This document shows positions 24,534 to 33,863 of a stretch of 64,000 bases of DNA, one piece after another; within the stretch, counting starts at the first letter, position 1, and every line of letters begins with the position of its first letter. A program made the translations under genes and the position numbers. The stretch is from Collinsella sp. (lineage in GTDB: Bacteria; Actinomycetota; Coriobacteriia; Coriobacteriales; Coriobacteriaceae). The notes beneath the pieces are model-generated. The model was not told where the DNA came from, did not search any database, and was given only the letters and a program-made list of their open reading frames with translations. The DNA lies in the NCBI GenBank assembly GCA_018381235.1, contig JAGZSF010000003.1, forward strand, positions 62,001 to 126,000, given 5' to 3'.

Positions 24534-25303
24534 GCCATCTCTCCTTTCGGCGGGTTGGCGGAGGCGGAAATCCTGGGCAGGCTATCCACGGCGCTGCGCA
24601 GGGTCCGCGGTGCATGTGGAATATACGCGCCATCGTGAATGCGACCGTCGCGGATGGTCACGGCACGGTCGGCCTCGGCGGCGATGCCGGGGTCGTGTGT
24701 GATAAGCACGATGGTTTTGCCGCGCTTCTGGAGCTTATGGAAGGTTTCCATCACAAGCGCTCCGGTAGCGGAGTCCAGGTTTCCCGTCGGCTCGTCGGCC
24801 AGAATGATGGGCGGGTCATTGACGAGGGCGCGCGCGATTGCGACGCGCTGCATCTGGCCGCCCGAGAGCTCGGATATGCGGTGGTCCCAGTGGTCGACGG
24901 GCAGCGTGACAGCCTGCAGCGCGTGCACGGCGCGCATTTCGCGCTGGCTACGGGGCACATTGGTGTAGGCCAGCGGCAGCATCACATTTTCGATAACCGA
25001 CAGGCGCGGCAGCAGGTTGAAGCTCTGAAAGACAAAGCCAATGCTCAGGGCGCGAACTTCGGTGAGCTCCTCATCATCGAGCTCGGCCACGTTGAGCCCT
25101 TGCAGGTAGTAGTCGCCCGCCGTCGGCTTATCCAGACAGCCTAGGATGTTCATGAGCGTCGACTTGCCCGAGCCCGAGGGGCCGGTGATAGCGACGAATT
25201 CGCCGGGATTTACCGCCAGGCTCACGTTGTGCAGGATGTGGGCGCACCCCGCCTCGCTCTCAAAGATGCGGTGCACGTTGCGGATGTCGATAACGGGACG
25301 CAT
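24530..25303 (-). CDS. MacB/LolD-type ABC transporter ATP-binding protein
   Basis: A 257-residue ATPase: Walker A TGPSGSGKSTLMNILGCLDK, the LolD-like FVFQSFNLLPRLSV Q-loop region, signature ELSGGQMQRVAIARAL, Walker B IILADEPTGNLDSAT and switch His VLITHDPGIA. It partners the MacB-type permease downstream. ATG 25303 overlaps the adaptor stop by one base, so the three genes form one translationally coupled unit. About 30 residues after the ATPase core are unassigned. Confidence 0.93.
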   Translation of the reverse strand: MRPVIDIRNVHRIFESEAGCAHILHNVSLAVNPGEFVAITGPSGSGKSTLMNILGCLDKPTAGDYYLQGLNVAELDDEELTEVRALSIGFVFQSFNLLPRLSVIENVMLPLAYTNVPRSQREMRAVHALQAVTLPVDHWDHRISELSGGQMQRVAIARALVNDPPIILADEPTGNLDSATGALVMETFHKLQKRGKTIVLITHDPGIAAEADRAVTIRDGRIHDGAYIPHAPRTLRSAVDSLPRISASANPPKGEMA

Positions 25304-26739
25304 TACATGCCCTCGTCGGCAGACATACTGCCCGAATCCGCACCGTAGCCGCCGTCAGCCGTTGCGTCCGCTCCGGTGTCCATGACGAGGGTGTCGCCAT
25401 CGCGCAGCTTGGTAACCGGAACGTTGGGGTTGATCTCGTTGCCCTGGTCGTCGCGCTTAACCTGTGTCTTGCCGACTACGGCTTCGTTGTCGTTTTGCGT
25501 CACGACGGTCACCTTCACGCGATGGGTTTGCTTGCCCTCGTCATCGGTTGCGACGTTGACGTAATAGTGTTCGCCGTCTTCGGTCATGAGCGCCATCGTC
25601 GGCACCATCACCACGTCGTCGAGCTGCTCGGTCACCACCGAGACCTCGGCCGTCATGCCCGGCTTCAGGCGCGCGTCGGGCGCCTCGATGAGAATGTCGA
25701 CGTTAAAGGTCACGCTGCCGCCGCCACCGTTGGCGGCGTCGGAGTTTGCCACCGACGCGATAGCCGTGACGGTGCCCTGGCTCACGATATCGGGAAACGC
25801 GGGATACGTGACGTTGGCGCTCTGCCCAACGGCGATCTTGGCGATGTCCTTTTCGCCCACCTGCACGGTCACCTTCATCTTAGATAGGTCGGCGATCTGC
25901 ATGCACTGCTTGCCGCCGCTCGTATCGCTTTCGCCCATGATCATGCCGCCTGTAACCGTGGCGCCCACTTTGGCATTGAGCTCCACGATGCTACCCGAGC
26001 TCGGGGCCGTGACCGTGCGACTGGAGGCCTTGGCGTTCGCCTGGTCGAGGTTTGCCTGGGCTGATGCGAGGCTGCGCTGCGCGGCCGATACGGCGTTCGT
26101 GTCCACTGATGCGGCGGAGACGCCAGCCGCTGCGGAAGCTCCCTCGACGTCCGTCGTTGGGGTGGCCTGCGCAGCAGCTGCGGCTTTCTGCGCGTTGGCG
26201 AGGTCTTCTTGAGCGGCAGCAACTGCACGCTGCGCCTCGGCAACGTTGCGGTCGAGCTCGTCGTTTTTAATGGTCAGAAGCACGTCGCCCTCGTTGACGG
26301 ATTGGCCTGCCTGCACGTTGATAGAATCGACCGTGCCGTCGACAGAAGGGGAGACCACTGAGGACGAAATGGGTTTGAGCTGGCCTTTCGCCTCGACCGT
26401 TGTGGTAAACGTGCCCTCGGTCACCATGTCGGTCACAGGTCCGCTAGCGCCCTGAGGCTGCGCATTGATAACCAGGGTTGCGATAACGGCAATGAGCGCG
26501 ATGGCACCTACGACGCCAGCGGCAATACCGCGTCGAATCAGCTTTTTGCGTCGACGTTCGGCACGTTTTGCCTTGAGCTTGGTATATGCCTCTTCATCGG
26601 AAATCTCGGCCGTATCGTTCGCGCGTCCGTCCTGCTTATCGGCATGTACGTCTGTAATCAGAGGAATCGTTTCGGTGGGACCTTCGAGCGTGTGCTCGGT
26701 ATCATCCGGGCCCGGGGTGATGGTGGGGACATTCGGCAT
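25303..26739 (-). CDS. MacA/HlyD-like efflux adaptor (membrane fusion protein)
   Basis: A 478-residue protein starting at ATG 26739, with AAAGGAG about 6 bases upstream. A charged cytoplasmic N-terminus of about 75 residues precedes one membrane helix (GVVGAIALIAVIATLVINA). Then come a biotinyl-lipoyl-like domain (SVDGTVDSINVQAGQSVNEG), an Ala/Gln-rich coiled-coil hairpin and beta-barrel domains. It links the MacB-type transporter to the cell envelope. The C-terminus is Gly/Ala/Ser-rich. First gene of a three-gene efflux operon. Confidence 0.88.
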   Translation of the reverse strand: MPNVPTITPGPDDTEHTLEGPTETIPLITDVHADKQDGRANDTAEISDEEAYTKLKAKRAERRRKKLIRRGIAAGVVGAIALIAVIATLVINAQPQGASGPVTDMVTEGTFTTTVEAKGQLKPISSSVVSPSVDGTVDSINVQAGQSVNEGDVLLTIKNDELDRNVAEAQRAVAAAQEDLANAQKAAAAAQATPTTDVEGASAAAGVSAASVDTNAVSAAQRSLASAQANLDQANAKASSRTVTAPSSGSIVELNAKVGATVTGGMIMGESDTSGGKQCMQIADLSKMKVTVQVGEKDIAKIAVGQSANVTYPAFPDIVSQGTVTAIASVANSDAANGGGGSVTFNVDILIEAPDARLKPGMTAEVSVVTEQLDDVVMVPTMALMTEDGEHYYVNVATDDEGKQTHRVKVTVVTQNDNEAVVGKTQVKRDDQGNEINPNVPVTKLRDGDTLVMDTGADATADGGYGADSGSMSADEGM

Positions 26740-26773
26740 AGCGTCTCCTTTATAGAAAGAATCTCGATAATTA

Positions 26774-26803
26774 TATGCGCCCACCGGTTGGGGCGGGCGC
26801 ATA
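26774..26803 (-). terminator. hairpin after the L,D-transpeptidase gene
   Basis: Arms TATGCGCCC (26774-26782) and GGGCGCATA (26795-26803) pair over 9 bp; on the minus strand the hairpin is followed by an A/T-rich stretch (TATAATTATC). It lies between the transpeptidase stop and the adaptor gene. The TATAAT could also serve as the -10 box for the adaptor operon. The loop side reads CCGGTTGG, shared with two other terminators. Confidence 0.6.
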
Positions 26804-26871
26804 GGACGGTTTCTTTCGGAACTGTTAGATTGGTCGCAGCGGTTCCACGTTGTAGGAATGCGCGCGTTGCA

Positions 26872-28596
26872 CTACGAGTGAACAACCACGCATAGGCCGA
26901 CTTTGATGCAGTCGTGAAGTGCCTTGGCGTCGGCCAGGCGCAGGTTGATGCAGCCGTGGCTGCCGCACCACTTGTACGACTCGGCGTTGTCGAAGCTCTT
27001 GTCGTTTTGCCATGTAGCGTCGTGGAAGCCGATCATATTGCCCTCGAACGGCATCCAGTAGCTCACCGGGCTCTCGTATTTGGGCTTACCGGTCTCGGGA
27101 TCCTTGGCTCCGATCAGGGTGCTGCCGCCGTCGTTGCTGTTGATCTGCCACACACCCTCGGGGGTGGCGTCTTCGCCCGGTTTGCCGGAAATAAAGTTGG
27201 CCTCCCACACTATATTGCCGCTCTCGTCGTAGTAGCGCGCGTGCTGCTCGGACAGGTCGACGTCGATATACGCCTTCCAGTCGGGCTCTCCCTTTGCGGT
27301 AAAGGTGTCGGCCTTCTGGGAGTACTTAATCTCGATTTCGCCGGTCTGCTTGTTGTTAATGGCGTCCTCGACCTGCTTGGCGAGCGAGCTGCTGTCGATG
27401 GACCAACCAAAGTCACCGCCTTCGACGGCGCACTGCTTGCCATCGGCGCGCGTCCACCAGCGAGTGGAGCCCACGGTATTAAAGCCGTTGGCGAGCTCGG
27501 CTGCCCAGCTGCTGATCTGCGACGTATCGAGCGTGGGGTTGGCCGGATCGGCAAAGCTGATCCACTGCAATACGGAGCTGCCATCAACTTTGCCGGCATC
27601 CTCGCCGTTGAGCTTGAGGGTCACGTTGACGCCCAGGAAGTTGTTGGCGGCATCGCATGCGGCCTGAATCTGATCATCGGTCAGCGTTCCATTGAGCGGC
27701 TCATAGGCATCGTTGCCGAGCTTGGAAAGATCTACGGTCTCGGCCAGCGAGGCAAGCTCGAGCTCGGCATACTTAATGACATGCTCGCGGTTGAGTTTTT
27801 CGTTGGAGCGCGCCTTCTCGACGGTAAACTTGCCGGCCTGCTCGTCATAGGAGCTATTGGCCTCGAACGTGCCCGAACGGCCCTCGTTAAACTCGTCGAT
27901 GGCGTCGCCCAGATCCTTCTCAAACTTCTTTTGGTCAAAGGTGTCGGAGAGCATGGACAGGTCGACGTCTTGATCAAGATCGATTTCGTTGGAGGTAGCG
28001 GTTGTTTTGGTCTTGCCGCTTAAGGATTCCACGAGGCGGACCGGCCAAATAAAGGCTTCGTTGTGGCTGATGATTTCTTTTGCAGCAGCTTCGCCGTCGA
28101 CGATGGGTTCATCGGACTCGGGCTGATAGGTCCAGCTAAAGTCATCGCCTGTCACGGCGAGCTTATAGTGCTTCCATGCCGAATTGACCTTGGTAGCGGC
28201 AGACGAAGCGTTGGAGAATGAGACGTCGACGCCGGCGATGGTGGTGTTGGGGTAGGCTACCTGCGAAAATGCTACGACGCCTACGATATAGACAATGACG
28301 ATTAGACCCAGGACGACAAAGAGCGTCGTCTTTTTGGCCGACTTATTGTTCTCGGCGGGTTTGCGCGCGGGGCCACGATCGCCTCGAGCGTGCGTGGGCG
28401 GCTGCTTGGGCGCATTGCCGTTTGCCTGGCGCTGCTGACGTTGTTGACGCTGTTGGTTCGGGCGTTGGGAAGCGTTTGCTGCACTACGCTGCTGACCGTG
28501 GCTCGGCGCGATAGGACGCGGCGACTGAACGCCGCCGGTGTGCCTGCTCGGCTGCTGCGGATCGGGAATCAGTTGAGTTCGATCGTTTTGCGACAT
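26872..28596 (-). CDS. L,D-transpeptidase (YkuD) with peptidoglycan-binding domains
   Basis: A 574-residue membrane-anchored protein. The N-terminal cytoplasmic segment of about 80 residues is rich in Gln, Asn, Arg and Pro, followed by one helix (LFVVLGLIVIVYIVGVVAF). Extracellular PG_binding_4-type repeats come next (about residues 120-400), then a YkuD catalytic domain ending with WCGSHGCINLRLADA, where SHGCxN holds the catalytic His and Cys. It should form 3-3 cross-links or attach proteins in peptidoglycan. ATG 28596 has AGGA upstream; an in-frame ATG lies three codons earlier. It is monocistronic and terminated by the hairpin at 26774-26803. Confidence 0.92.
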   Translation of the reverse strand: MSQNDRTQLIPDPQQPSRHTGGVQSPRPIAPSHGQQRSAANASQRPNQQRQQRQQRQANGNAPKQPPTHARGDRGPARKPAENNKSAKKTTLFVVLGLIVIVYIVGVVAFSQVAYPNTTIAGVDVSFSNASSAATKVNSAWKHYKLAVTGDDFSWTYQPESDEPIVDGEAAAKEIISHNEAFIWPVRLVESLSGKTKTTATSNEIDLDQDVDLSMLSDTFDQKKFEKDLGDAIDEFNEGRSGTFEANSSYDEQAGKFTVEKARSNEKLNREHVIKYAELELASLAETVDLSKLGNDAYEPLNGTLTDDQIQAACDAANNFLGVNVTLKLNGEDAGKVDGSSVLQWISFADPANPTLDTSQISSWAAELANGFNTVGSTRWWTRADGKQCAVEGGDFGWSIDSSSLAKQVEDAINNKQTGEIEIKYSQKADTFTAKGEPDWKAYIDVDLSEQHARYYDESGNIVWEANFISGKPGEDATPEGVWQINSNDGGSTLIGAKDPETGKPKYESPVSYWMPFEGNMIGFHDATWQNDKSFDNAESYKWCGSHGCINLRLADAKALHDCIKVGLCVVVHS

Positions 28597-28699
28597 CGTA
28601 TGCATATCCTTCGATTTTCGCCTTGCGGTTCATCGTGTTTTTACTGGGCTTGCATTATAGCGATTGCCCTGCTGTTTGTGGTACGGAAACGGTGGCATT

Positions 28700-28728
28700 C
28701 AAAAGAGGTGGGACATTTGTCCCACCTT
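28700..28728 (-). terminator. intrinsic terminator of the serine dehydratase gene
   Basis: Arms AGGTGGGAC (28706-28714) and GTCCCACCT (28719-28727) with a 4-base loop; on the minus strand the stem is followed by CTTTTG. It lies 18 bases beyond the stop of the leftward serine dehydratase gene. Confidence 0.75.
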
Positions 28729-28745
28729 TGAGTTGTTCTTTGCCG

Positions 28746-30353
28746 CTATCCGCACACACCGCATTTTGCACAGGCCGAAAGTGCGGCCGGAGCCTGCGCG
28801 ATGCCGCCCTTTGCCGTCTCTCGCAGCGTGGCCGGCAACGCGTGACCCACCGAGAGCATGACATGTGCCATCTGGTCAAACGGCACCAGGCTCTTAATGC
28901 CTGCGAGGGCGAGTTGTGCCGAGCTAAAGGCCGCTGCCACGCCGATGGCGTTGCGGTTTTGGCAGGGCACCTCCACGAGGCCACCGACGGGGTCACAAAC
29001 GAGGCCCAGCAGGTTACTCAGCGCGATGGAACTGGCGTCGAGCGCCTGCTCAGGCGTGCCGCCGAGCATCTGCACCAGCGCGGCGGCTGCCATGGCGGCA
29101 GCGCTTCCCACCTCGGCCTGGCAGCCGCCCTCGGCGCCGGCGACGCAGGCGCTCGTGGTGAGGTTGAGGCCGATGGCGGCTGCGCAGTAGAGCGCGTCCA
29201 TGACCTGCTCGTCATCGAGCTGCAGGCGATCGGCGAGCGCAAGCACGCAGCCGGGCACGACACCCGCGGAGCCTGCCGTGGGGGCGGCGACGATCACTCC
29301 CATCGTGGCGGAGCGCTCGAGCACGGCCATCGCGCGGGCCACGGCTTCGGTCTGGACGGGGCCCATCAGGCTTTCACTCAAATCGTTGCGACCGGTGGCT
29401 TCGACGAGCTTGGCCTCGCCGCCGATAAGCCCGCCGAGCGATCGCTGCGGATTGGCGATGGGGGCCGTGGTCTCCTCGCGCATGACGTCGAGCACGCGGC
29501 GCATGGCGGCGACGGCGTGGGCCTCGCCGGTCAGACGCGCCTCGCGAACGGCCATGACAGCGCCGATGCTGAGCCCCAGTTCCTCGCACGCATCGAGCAG
29601 CTGCTCGCCGTCGTCGAAGATTTCCTTGGCCGAGACGCCGGGGGAGAGCGACGAGGCAGAACCGGGGAGCTCGATAAACGTTGCGTAATCGACATTGTCG
29701 AGCTTGCGCAGCATGGGGACGACGGTGTCGTCGGGCGCGCCGTCGGTCTCAAAGACGGAGTAGGCCTGGCCGCCCACTTCGGTGCGGTAGGTACGGCAAA
29801 ACGCGATGTTTACATGGGCGTAGGCGAGCAGGTTGGTGAGCGCGGCGAGTACACCGGGGACGTCCTTGTGCGCCACGAAGAGCGTGGAATACATGCCCGA
29901 GATGTCGACGCCGACGCCGTTAATGCGGCTGATGCGCATCTTGCCACCGCCCAGGCTCTCGCCGCGAACCTGTGCCGTGGCGCCCGTGTCGTCGACCATT
30001 TCGATGTCGACGGTGTTGGGGTGGATGGAGGCGTCGTCGCCTTTGATGTCAAAGCGATATTCGAGGCCCTGCTCGCGCGCGAGGTCGAAGGCCTGCTTGA
30101 TGTTCTCGTCATCGGTGTCGAGGCCCAGGATGCCCGCGACGAGTGCACGATCGGTGCCGTGGCCGCGGTAGGTGTGGGCGAAGGAGTTCCACAGGCCAAA
30201 GGTGACTTTGGTGATGCGGCCTTCCAGCAGGCTGGCGGCAACTTGGGCGCAGCGCAGGGCGCCGGCGGTGTGCGATGAGCTGGGGCCGACCATGACGGGG
30301 CCCAAGATCTCGAATGCCGAGGTCGTAGCTAGTGTTTGCGGCTTGCCTGCCAT
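28746..30353 (-). CDS. sdaA: L-serine ammonia-lyase, fused beta+alpha, iron-sulfur type
   Basis: A 535-residue single-chain form of the anaerobic serine dehydratase. The N-terminal beta domain starts FEILGPVMVGPSSSHTAGAL and is followed by an ACT-like regulatory part (VPGVLAALTNLLAYAHVNIA). The C-terminal alpha domain contains AAPTAGSAGVVPGCVLAL and Cys residues in TSACVAGAEGGCQAEVGS and LVCDPVGGLVEVPCQNRN that ligate the [4Fe-4S] cluster. It deaminates serine to pyruvate and ammonia. ATG 30353 has AAGGAG upstream. The sequence ends CAKCGVCG, an extra Cys cluster. The [4Fe-4S] centre is oxygen-labile, fitting an anaerobe. Confidence 0.94.
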   Translation of the reverse strand: MAGKPQTLATTSAFEILGPVMVGPSSSHTAGALRCAQVAASLLEGRITKVTFGLWNSFAHTYRGHGTDRALVAGILGLDTDDENIKQAFDLAREQGLEYRFDIKGDDASIHPNTVDIEMVDDTGATAQVRGESLGGGKMRISRINGVGVDISGMYSTLFVAHKDVPGVLAALTNLLAYAHVNIAFCRTYRTEVGGQAYSVFETDGAPDDTVVPMLRKLDNVDYATFIELPGSASSLSPGVSAKEIFDDGEQLLDACEELGLSIGAVMAVREARLTGEAHAVAAMRRVLDVMREETTAPIANPQRSLGGLIGGEAKLVEATGRNDLSESLMGPVQTEAVARAMAVLERSATMGVIVAAPTAGSAGVVPGCVLALADRLQLDDEQVMDALYCAAAIGLNLTTSACVAGAEGGCQAEVGSAAAMAAAALVQMLGGTPEQALDASSIALSNLLGLVCDPVGGLVEVPCQNRNAIGVAAAFSSAQLALAGIKSLVPFDQMAHVMLSVGHALPATLRETAKGGIAQAPAALSACAKCGVCG

Positions 30354-30385
30354 GGATGCTCCTTATCTATCCCGTCGTCCCGAGG

Positions 30386-30528
30386 GGCGGGACATACTCT
30401 GTCCCGCCGTTCCGAGGGCTTTAGTATTTGGTCGCTTGCTCGGACAGTCCTGCTCGCACGGAGGCCACATTAAGTGGCCTCCGGCTCGTGCGGAACTCGC
30501 GATCGACCAAATACTAAAGCCCTCGGAA
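30386..30528. repeat. nested palindromes upstream of serine dehydratase
   Basis: Within the 343-bp gap 30354-30696 there are a small hairpin (GGCGGGACA 30386-30394 with TGTCCCGCC 30400-30408) and a large one with perfect 25-bp arms (30410-30434 and 30504-30528, containing CTTTAGTATTTGG and its complement). The latter encloses a further stem at 30455-30468 / 30474-30492. No protein-coding signal is seen in the gap. The 25-bp arms exceed what a terminator needs and resemble the other long intergenic palindromes in the window. Confidence 0.65.
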
Positions 30529-30615
30529 CTTAGGATACATGGTTGGAGTCGCTCTGCTGCAAAATTTATCGGCCTGTGATTTATTCCATGTCCCAGGTAG
30601 GCTCATCTTCACCAC

Positions 30616-30659
30616 CTTTAAATAAAAAAGAAGTACCGGTTGGGGCCGGTACTTCTTTT
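30616..30659 (-). terminator. intrinsic terminator of metK
   Basis: Perfect 14-bp arms AAAAGAAGTACCGG (30626-30639) and CCGGTACTTCTTTT (30646-30659) around TTGGGG; on the minus strand the stem ends in TTCTTTTTTATTT. It lies 38 bases after the metK stop. Confidence 0.9.
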
Positions 30660-30696
30660 GGTGCGTTGTTATTTGGCTGTAGCTTTTCGAATTAGC

Positions 30697-31977
30697 TTAC
30701 AGGCCGCAGGCTGCTTTGAGTTCTTCGACTCGGTCGGTTTTCTCCCAGGTGAAGTCGGGGTCTTCGCGGCCGAAGTGACCGTAGGCTGCCGTCTTTTCGT
30801 AGATGGGGCGACGTAGGTCTAGGTCTCGGATGATTGCGCCCGGGCGCAGGTCGAAGGTCTTCTCTACGGCCTCGACGATCTTGTCCTCGGCAACATGCGC
30901 GGTACCGAAGGTGTCGACCATGATTGAGAGGGGCTTGGAAACGCCGATGGCGTAGGCTAGCTCGACTTCGCAGCGGTCGGCCAGACCGGCGGCGACTACG
31001 TTCTTGGCGACCCAGCGCGCGGCATACGCGGCGGAGCGGTCGACCTTGGTGCAGTCCTTTCCGCTAAAGGCACCGCCGCCGTGACGGCCGTAGCCGCCGT
31101 AGGTGTCGACGATGATCTTACGGCCGGTGAGGCCCGTGTCGCCCATGGGGCCGCCCACGACAAAGCGACCGGTGGGGTTCACGTAGATGTCCGCGTTGTC
31201 CCACGGCATGTTCTCGGCGGCCATGACCGGGGTGATGACGTGCTCGATGAGGTCGGCCTTGATCTTGCCCATGTCCTCGATCTCGGCGGCGTGCTGCGTG
31301 GAGATGACGATGGTCGTGACCTCCACAGGCTTGCCGTCTTCGTAGCGCACGGTGACCTGGGTCTTGCCGTCGGGACGCAGATAGGCGAGGGTGCCGTCGT
31401 GACGTACAGCGGCCAGGCGCTCGGCCAGGCGGCTTGCCAGGTAGTGTGGCATGGGCATAAGGGTCTTGGTCTCGTTGGAGGCATAACCGAACATCATGCC
31501 CTGGTCGCCGGCACCGATCAGGTCGATCGGGTCGGTGGTAGCGCCGGTCTGGGTCTCGAAGGACTCGTCAACGCCCTGCGCGATATCGGGCGACTGCTCA
31601 TGGATGAGGCTCATAACGCCGCAGGTGTCGCAGTCAAAACCGAACTTGGCACGGTTGTAGCCAATGCGGCGTATAACGCCGCGGGCGATTTCCTGTACGT
31701 CGACGTAGGCCTGGGTGCGAATCTCGCCGGCGACGATGACGGTGCCGGTGGTCACGAGGGTCTCGCAGGCGCAGCGGACGTTCTCCACGTTGGCCGGCAC
31801 GCCGTTGGGGGCGATGTAGCCCTGCTCCTGGAGCTCTATTTCTTTGGCGAGGATTGCGTCGAGGACGGCGTCGCTGATCTGGTCAGCGATCTTATCGGGA
31901 TGACCTTCGGTCACCGACTCCGACGTAAATACGAAGGACCCGTGTTGGGGTGGGATGGAACGAAGTTCTTCTGACAT
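30697..31977 (-). CDS. metK: S-adenosylmethionine synthetase MetK
   Basis: A 426-residue enzyme. FTSESVTEGHPDKIADQISD near the N-terminus binds ATP/methionine; GAGDQGMMFGYA is the conserved flexible-loop motif, followed by GRFVVGGPMGDTGLTGRK and GGGAFSGKDCTKVDRSAAY. It makes the SAM used by the many methylases of the cobalamin operon and elsewhere. It is slightly longer than the typical 390 residues. ATG 31977 has AAAGGACAATC upstream. The gene is monocistronic with a strong terminator. Confidence 0.97.
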   Translation of the reverse strand: MSEELRSIPPQHGSFVFTSESVTEGHPDKIADQISDAVLDAILAKEIELQEQGYIAPNGVPANVENVRCACETLVTTGTVIVAGEIRTQAYVDVQEIARGVIRRIGYNRAKFGFDCDTCGVMSLIHEQSPDIAQGVDESFETQTGATTDPIDLIGAGDQGMMFGYASNETKTLMPMPHYLASRLAERLAAVRHDGTLAYLRPDGKTQVTVRYEDGKPVEVTTIVISTQHAAEIEDMGKIKADLIEHVITPVMAAENMPWDNADIYVNPTGRFVVGGPMGDTGLTGRKIIVDTYGGYGRHGGGAFSGKDCTKVDRSAAYAARWVAKNVVAAGLADRCEVELAYAIGVSKPLSIMVDTFGTAHVAEDKIVEAVEKTFDLRPGAIIRDLDLRRPIYEKTAAYGHFGREDPDFTWEKTDRVEELKAACGL

Positions 31978-32092
31978 GATTGTCCTTTCAAAAACGTGTC
32001 CCGGCGACCGTTACCATTCCGCCAGGCTCTCTATGCAAGGGCACATCATAGCGCGTAAATCAAACATTCACACCCTTTCCGCACCGAGCCAT

Positions 32093-32209
32093 TGGTTAGC
32101 TAATTTGGGACGGGGCTTTTTTAGCTACCCAATCCGGAGTCTTCGGAGCCTAAGACCAATCTCGATATAGGGTAGCTAAAAAAGCCCCGTCCCAAAATTA
32201 GCTACCCAA
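32093..32209. repeat. long intergenic palindrome between metK and gltX
   Basis: In the 321-bp divergent gap 31978-32298, arms of about 38-40 bp (32093-32130 and 32170-32209) pair almost perfectly; they include GGGACGGGGCTTTTTTAGCT and its complement. The 39-base centre carries a short inner stem. Ahead of metK a TATGAT box is visible on the minus strand around 32050, and ahead of gltX a TATACT at about 32257-32262, but without strong -35 boxes. No gene is seen in the gap. Confidence 0.7.
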
Positions 32210-32298
32210 TGACTGGGTCGGTGCCCTTTGTGCGGAGGTTGCTTTGATGCTTTATACTGGTGCGGTTAGACATCCATCCTGCAATCGAGGAGATTTCC

Positions 32299-33774
32299 AT
32301 GGCATCAGACGTTCGCGTCCGCTTTGCACCCTCACCGACGGGCAAGCTGCACATTGGCGGCGCCCGCACCGCTATCTATAACTGGGCTTTCGCCCGTGCT
32401 AACGGCGGCACGTTCATCCTGCGCATCGACGACACCGACCCCACCCGCTCTACCGACGAGAACACGCAGATCATCCTGCGCGCCATGCGTTGGCTGGGCC
32501 TGGACTGGGACGAGGGTCCCGAGGTGGGCGGCGATTTTGGCCCCTACGCCCAGACCGAGCGCCTGGACCTGTACAAGCAGGCCGCCCAGAAGCTTTGGGA
32601 CGAGGGCAAGGCCTATCCCTGCTTCTGCACCAAGGAGCAGCTCGACGCCGACCGCAAGGCCGCGCAGGAGCGCAAGGACCCCTTCCAGGGCTATCAGCGC
32701 CGTTGCCGCAATCTTGATCCCGAGGAGGCCCGCCGTCGCATCGAGGCCGGCGAGTCCTACGTCCTTCGCATCAAGGTGCCCGAGGACCGCGGCGACGTCG
32801 TTATCCACGATGCCGTCCACGGCGAGGTGACCTTCGATGCCAAGGAGCTCGACGACTTTGTCATCTTCCGCTCCGATGGCACGCCCACGTATAACTTTGC
32901 GACCGTCGTCGACGACGCCATGATGAAGATCACCCATATCATCCGTGGCGACGACCACCTGTCGAACACCCCGCGTCAGGTCATGGTCTACGAGGCCCTC
33001 GGCGCGCCCGTGCCTACGTTCGCCCACATCTCCATGATCCTGGGCGCCGACGGCAAGAAGCTCTCCAAGCGCCACGGCGCCACCTCGGTGGAGGAGTACC
33101 GCGACGCCGGCTACCTGTCCGACGCCTTCGTCAACTACCTGGCGTTGCTCGGCTGGTCGCTCGACGGCGAGACTACAATCATCCCGCGCGATGTTCTGGC
33201 CAGTAAGTTTTCGCTCGACCGCATCTCCAAGAACCCGGCGACCTTCGACCCCAAGAAGCTCGACTGGGTCAATGCCGAGTACATCAACGGCATGACCGAT
33301 GCCCAGTTTGCCGACGAGATCATGGTCCCCGAGCTGCACGAAGCGGGCCTCATCGAGGGCAACGTCGAGTACGGCGAGGACTGGATCGACGCGCTTGCCG
33401 CTATCGTCAAGCCGCGCACTAAGATGCCGGCCGACGCCGTGACCGTCGCCGCTCCCATCTTTGCCACGGCCGAGACGCTCGAGTATGACGAGAAATCCGT
33501 CAACAAGGGCCTGGCCAAGGAGGGCATGGGTGCCATTCTGGATGCCGCCAAGGCCGCGCTCGAGGGTGTGGACGAGTGGACGGCTGCCAATATCGACGCT
33601 GCGCTTGAGCCGTTGCCCGAGCAGATGGACCTTAAGAAGCGCGTGGTGTTCCAGGCCGTGCGCGTCGCCGTTTGCGGCAACATGGTGAGCCCTCCACTGG
33701 GCGAGACCATGGCGCTCGTCGGCCGCGACGACTGCCTGGCGCGCATCGATCGCGCCCGCACGATGGCGCTGTAA
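32299..33774 (+). CDS. gltX: glutamyl-tRNA synthetase GltX
   Basis: A 491-residue class I synthetase. VRFAPSPTGKLHIGGARTAI carries the HIGH-type motif (HIGG), RIDDTDPTRS follows, and KKLSKRHGATSVEEY is the KMSKS-type loop. It charges tRNA-Glu and, in organisms making haem-like tetrapyrroles by the C5 route, also feeds 5-aminolevulinate synthesis. ATG 32299 has GAGGAG 7 bases upstream; an earlier in-frame start at 32260 lacks one. A terminator follows at 33798. Confidence 0.96.
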   Translation: MASDVRVRFAPSPTGKLHIGGARTAIYNWAFARANGGTFILRIDDTDPTRSTDENTQIILRAMRWLGLDWDEGPEVGGDFGPYAQTERLDLYKQAAQKLWDEGKAYPCFCTKEQLDADRKAAQERKDPFQGYQRRCRNLDPEEARRRIEAGESYVLRIKVPEDRGDVVIHDAVHGEVTFDAKELDDFVIFRSDGTPTYNFATVVDDAMMKITHIIRGDDHLSNTPRQVMVYEALGAPVPTFAHISMILGADGKKLSKRHGATSVEEYRDAGYLSDAFVNYLALLGWSLDGETTIIPRDVLASKFSLDRISKNPATFDPKKLDWVNAEYINGMTDAQFADEIMVPELHEAGLIEGNVEYGEDWIDALAAIVKPRTKMPADAVTVAAPIFATAETLEYDEKSVNKGLAKEGMGAILDAAKAALEGVDEWTAANIDAALEPLPEQMDLKKRVVFQAVRVAVCGNMVSPPLGETMALVGRDDCLARIDRARTMAL

Positions 33775-33797
33775 TCGCTGCGCAAACGTTTGTATCC

Positions 33798-33830
33798 GAG
33801 CCCCGTTCACCTCGAGCGGGGCTCTTGTTT
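33798..33830 (+). terminator. intrinsic terminator of gltX
   Basis: Arms GAGCCCCG (33798-33805) and CGGGGCTC (33817-33824) followed by TTGTTTCTG. It lies 24 bases after the gltX stop and before priA. Confidence 0.75.
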
Positions 33831-33863
33831 CTGTAGACATATGGGATAGGAGGTGCTGGGGCC

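Noticed and set aside
28623..30278. 551-codon plus-strand frame opposite serine dehydratase
   Set aside because: Shadow of a high-G+C gene; the minus-strand product has full family motifs and its own terminator.
31978..32100. SAM riboswitch upstream of metK
   Set aside because: The leader lacks the ordered conserved blocks of SAM-I, SAM-II or SAM-IV aptamers; only short chance similarities were seen.
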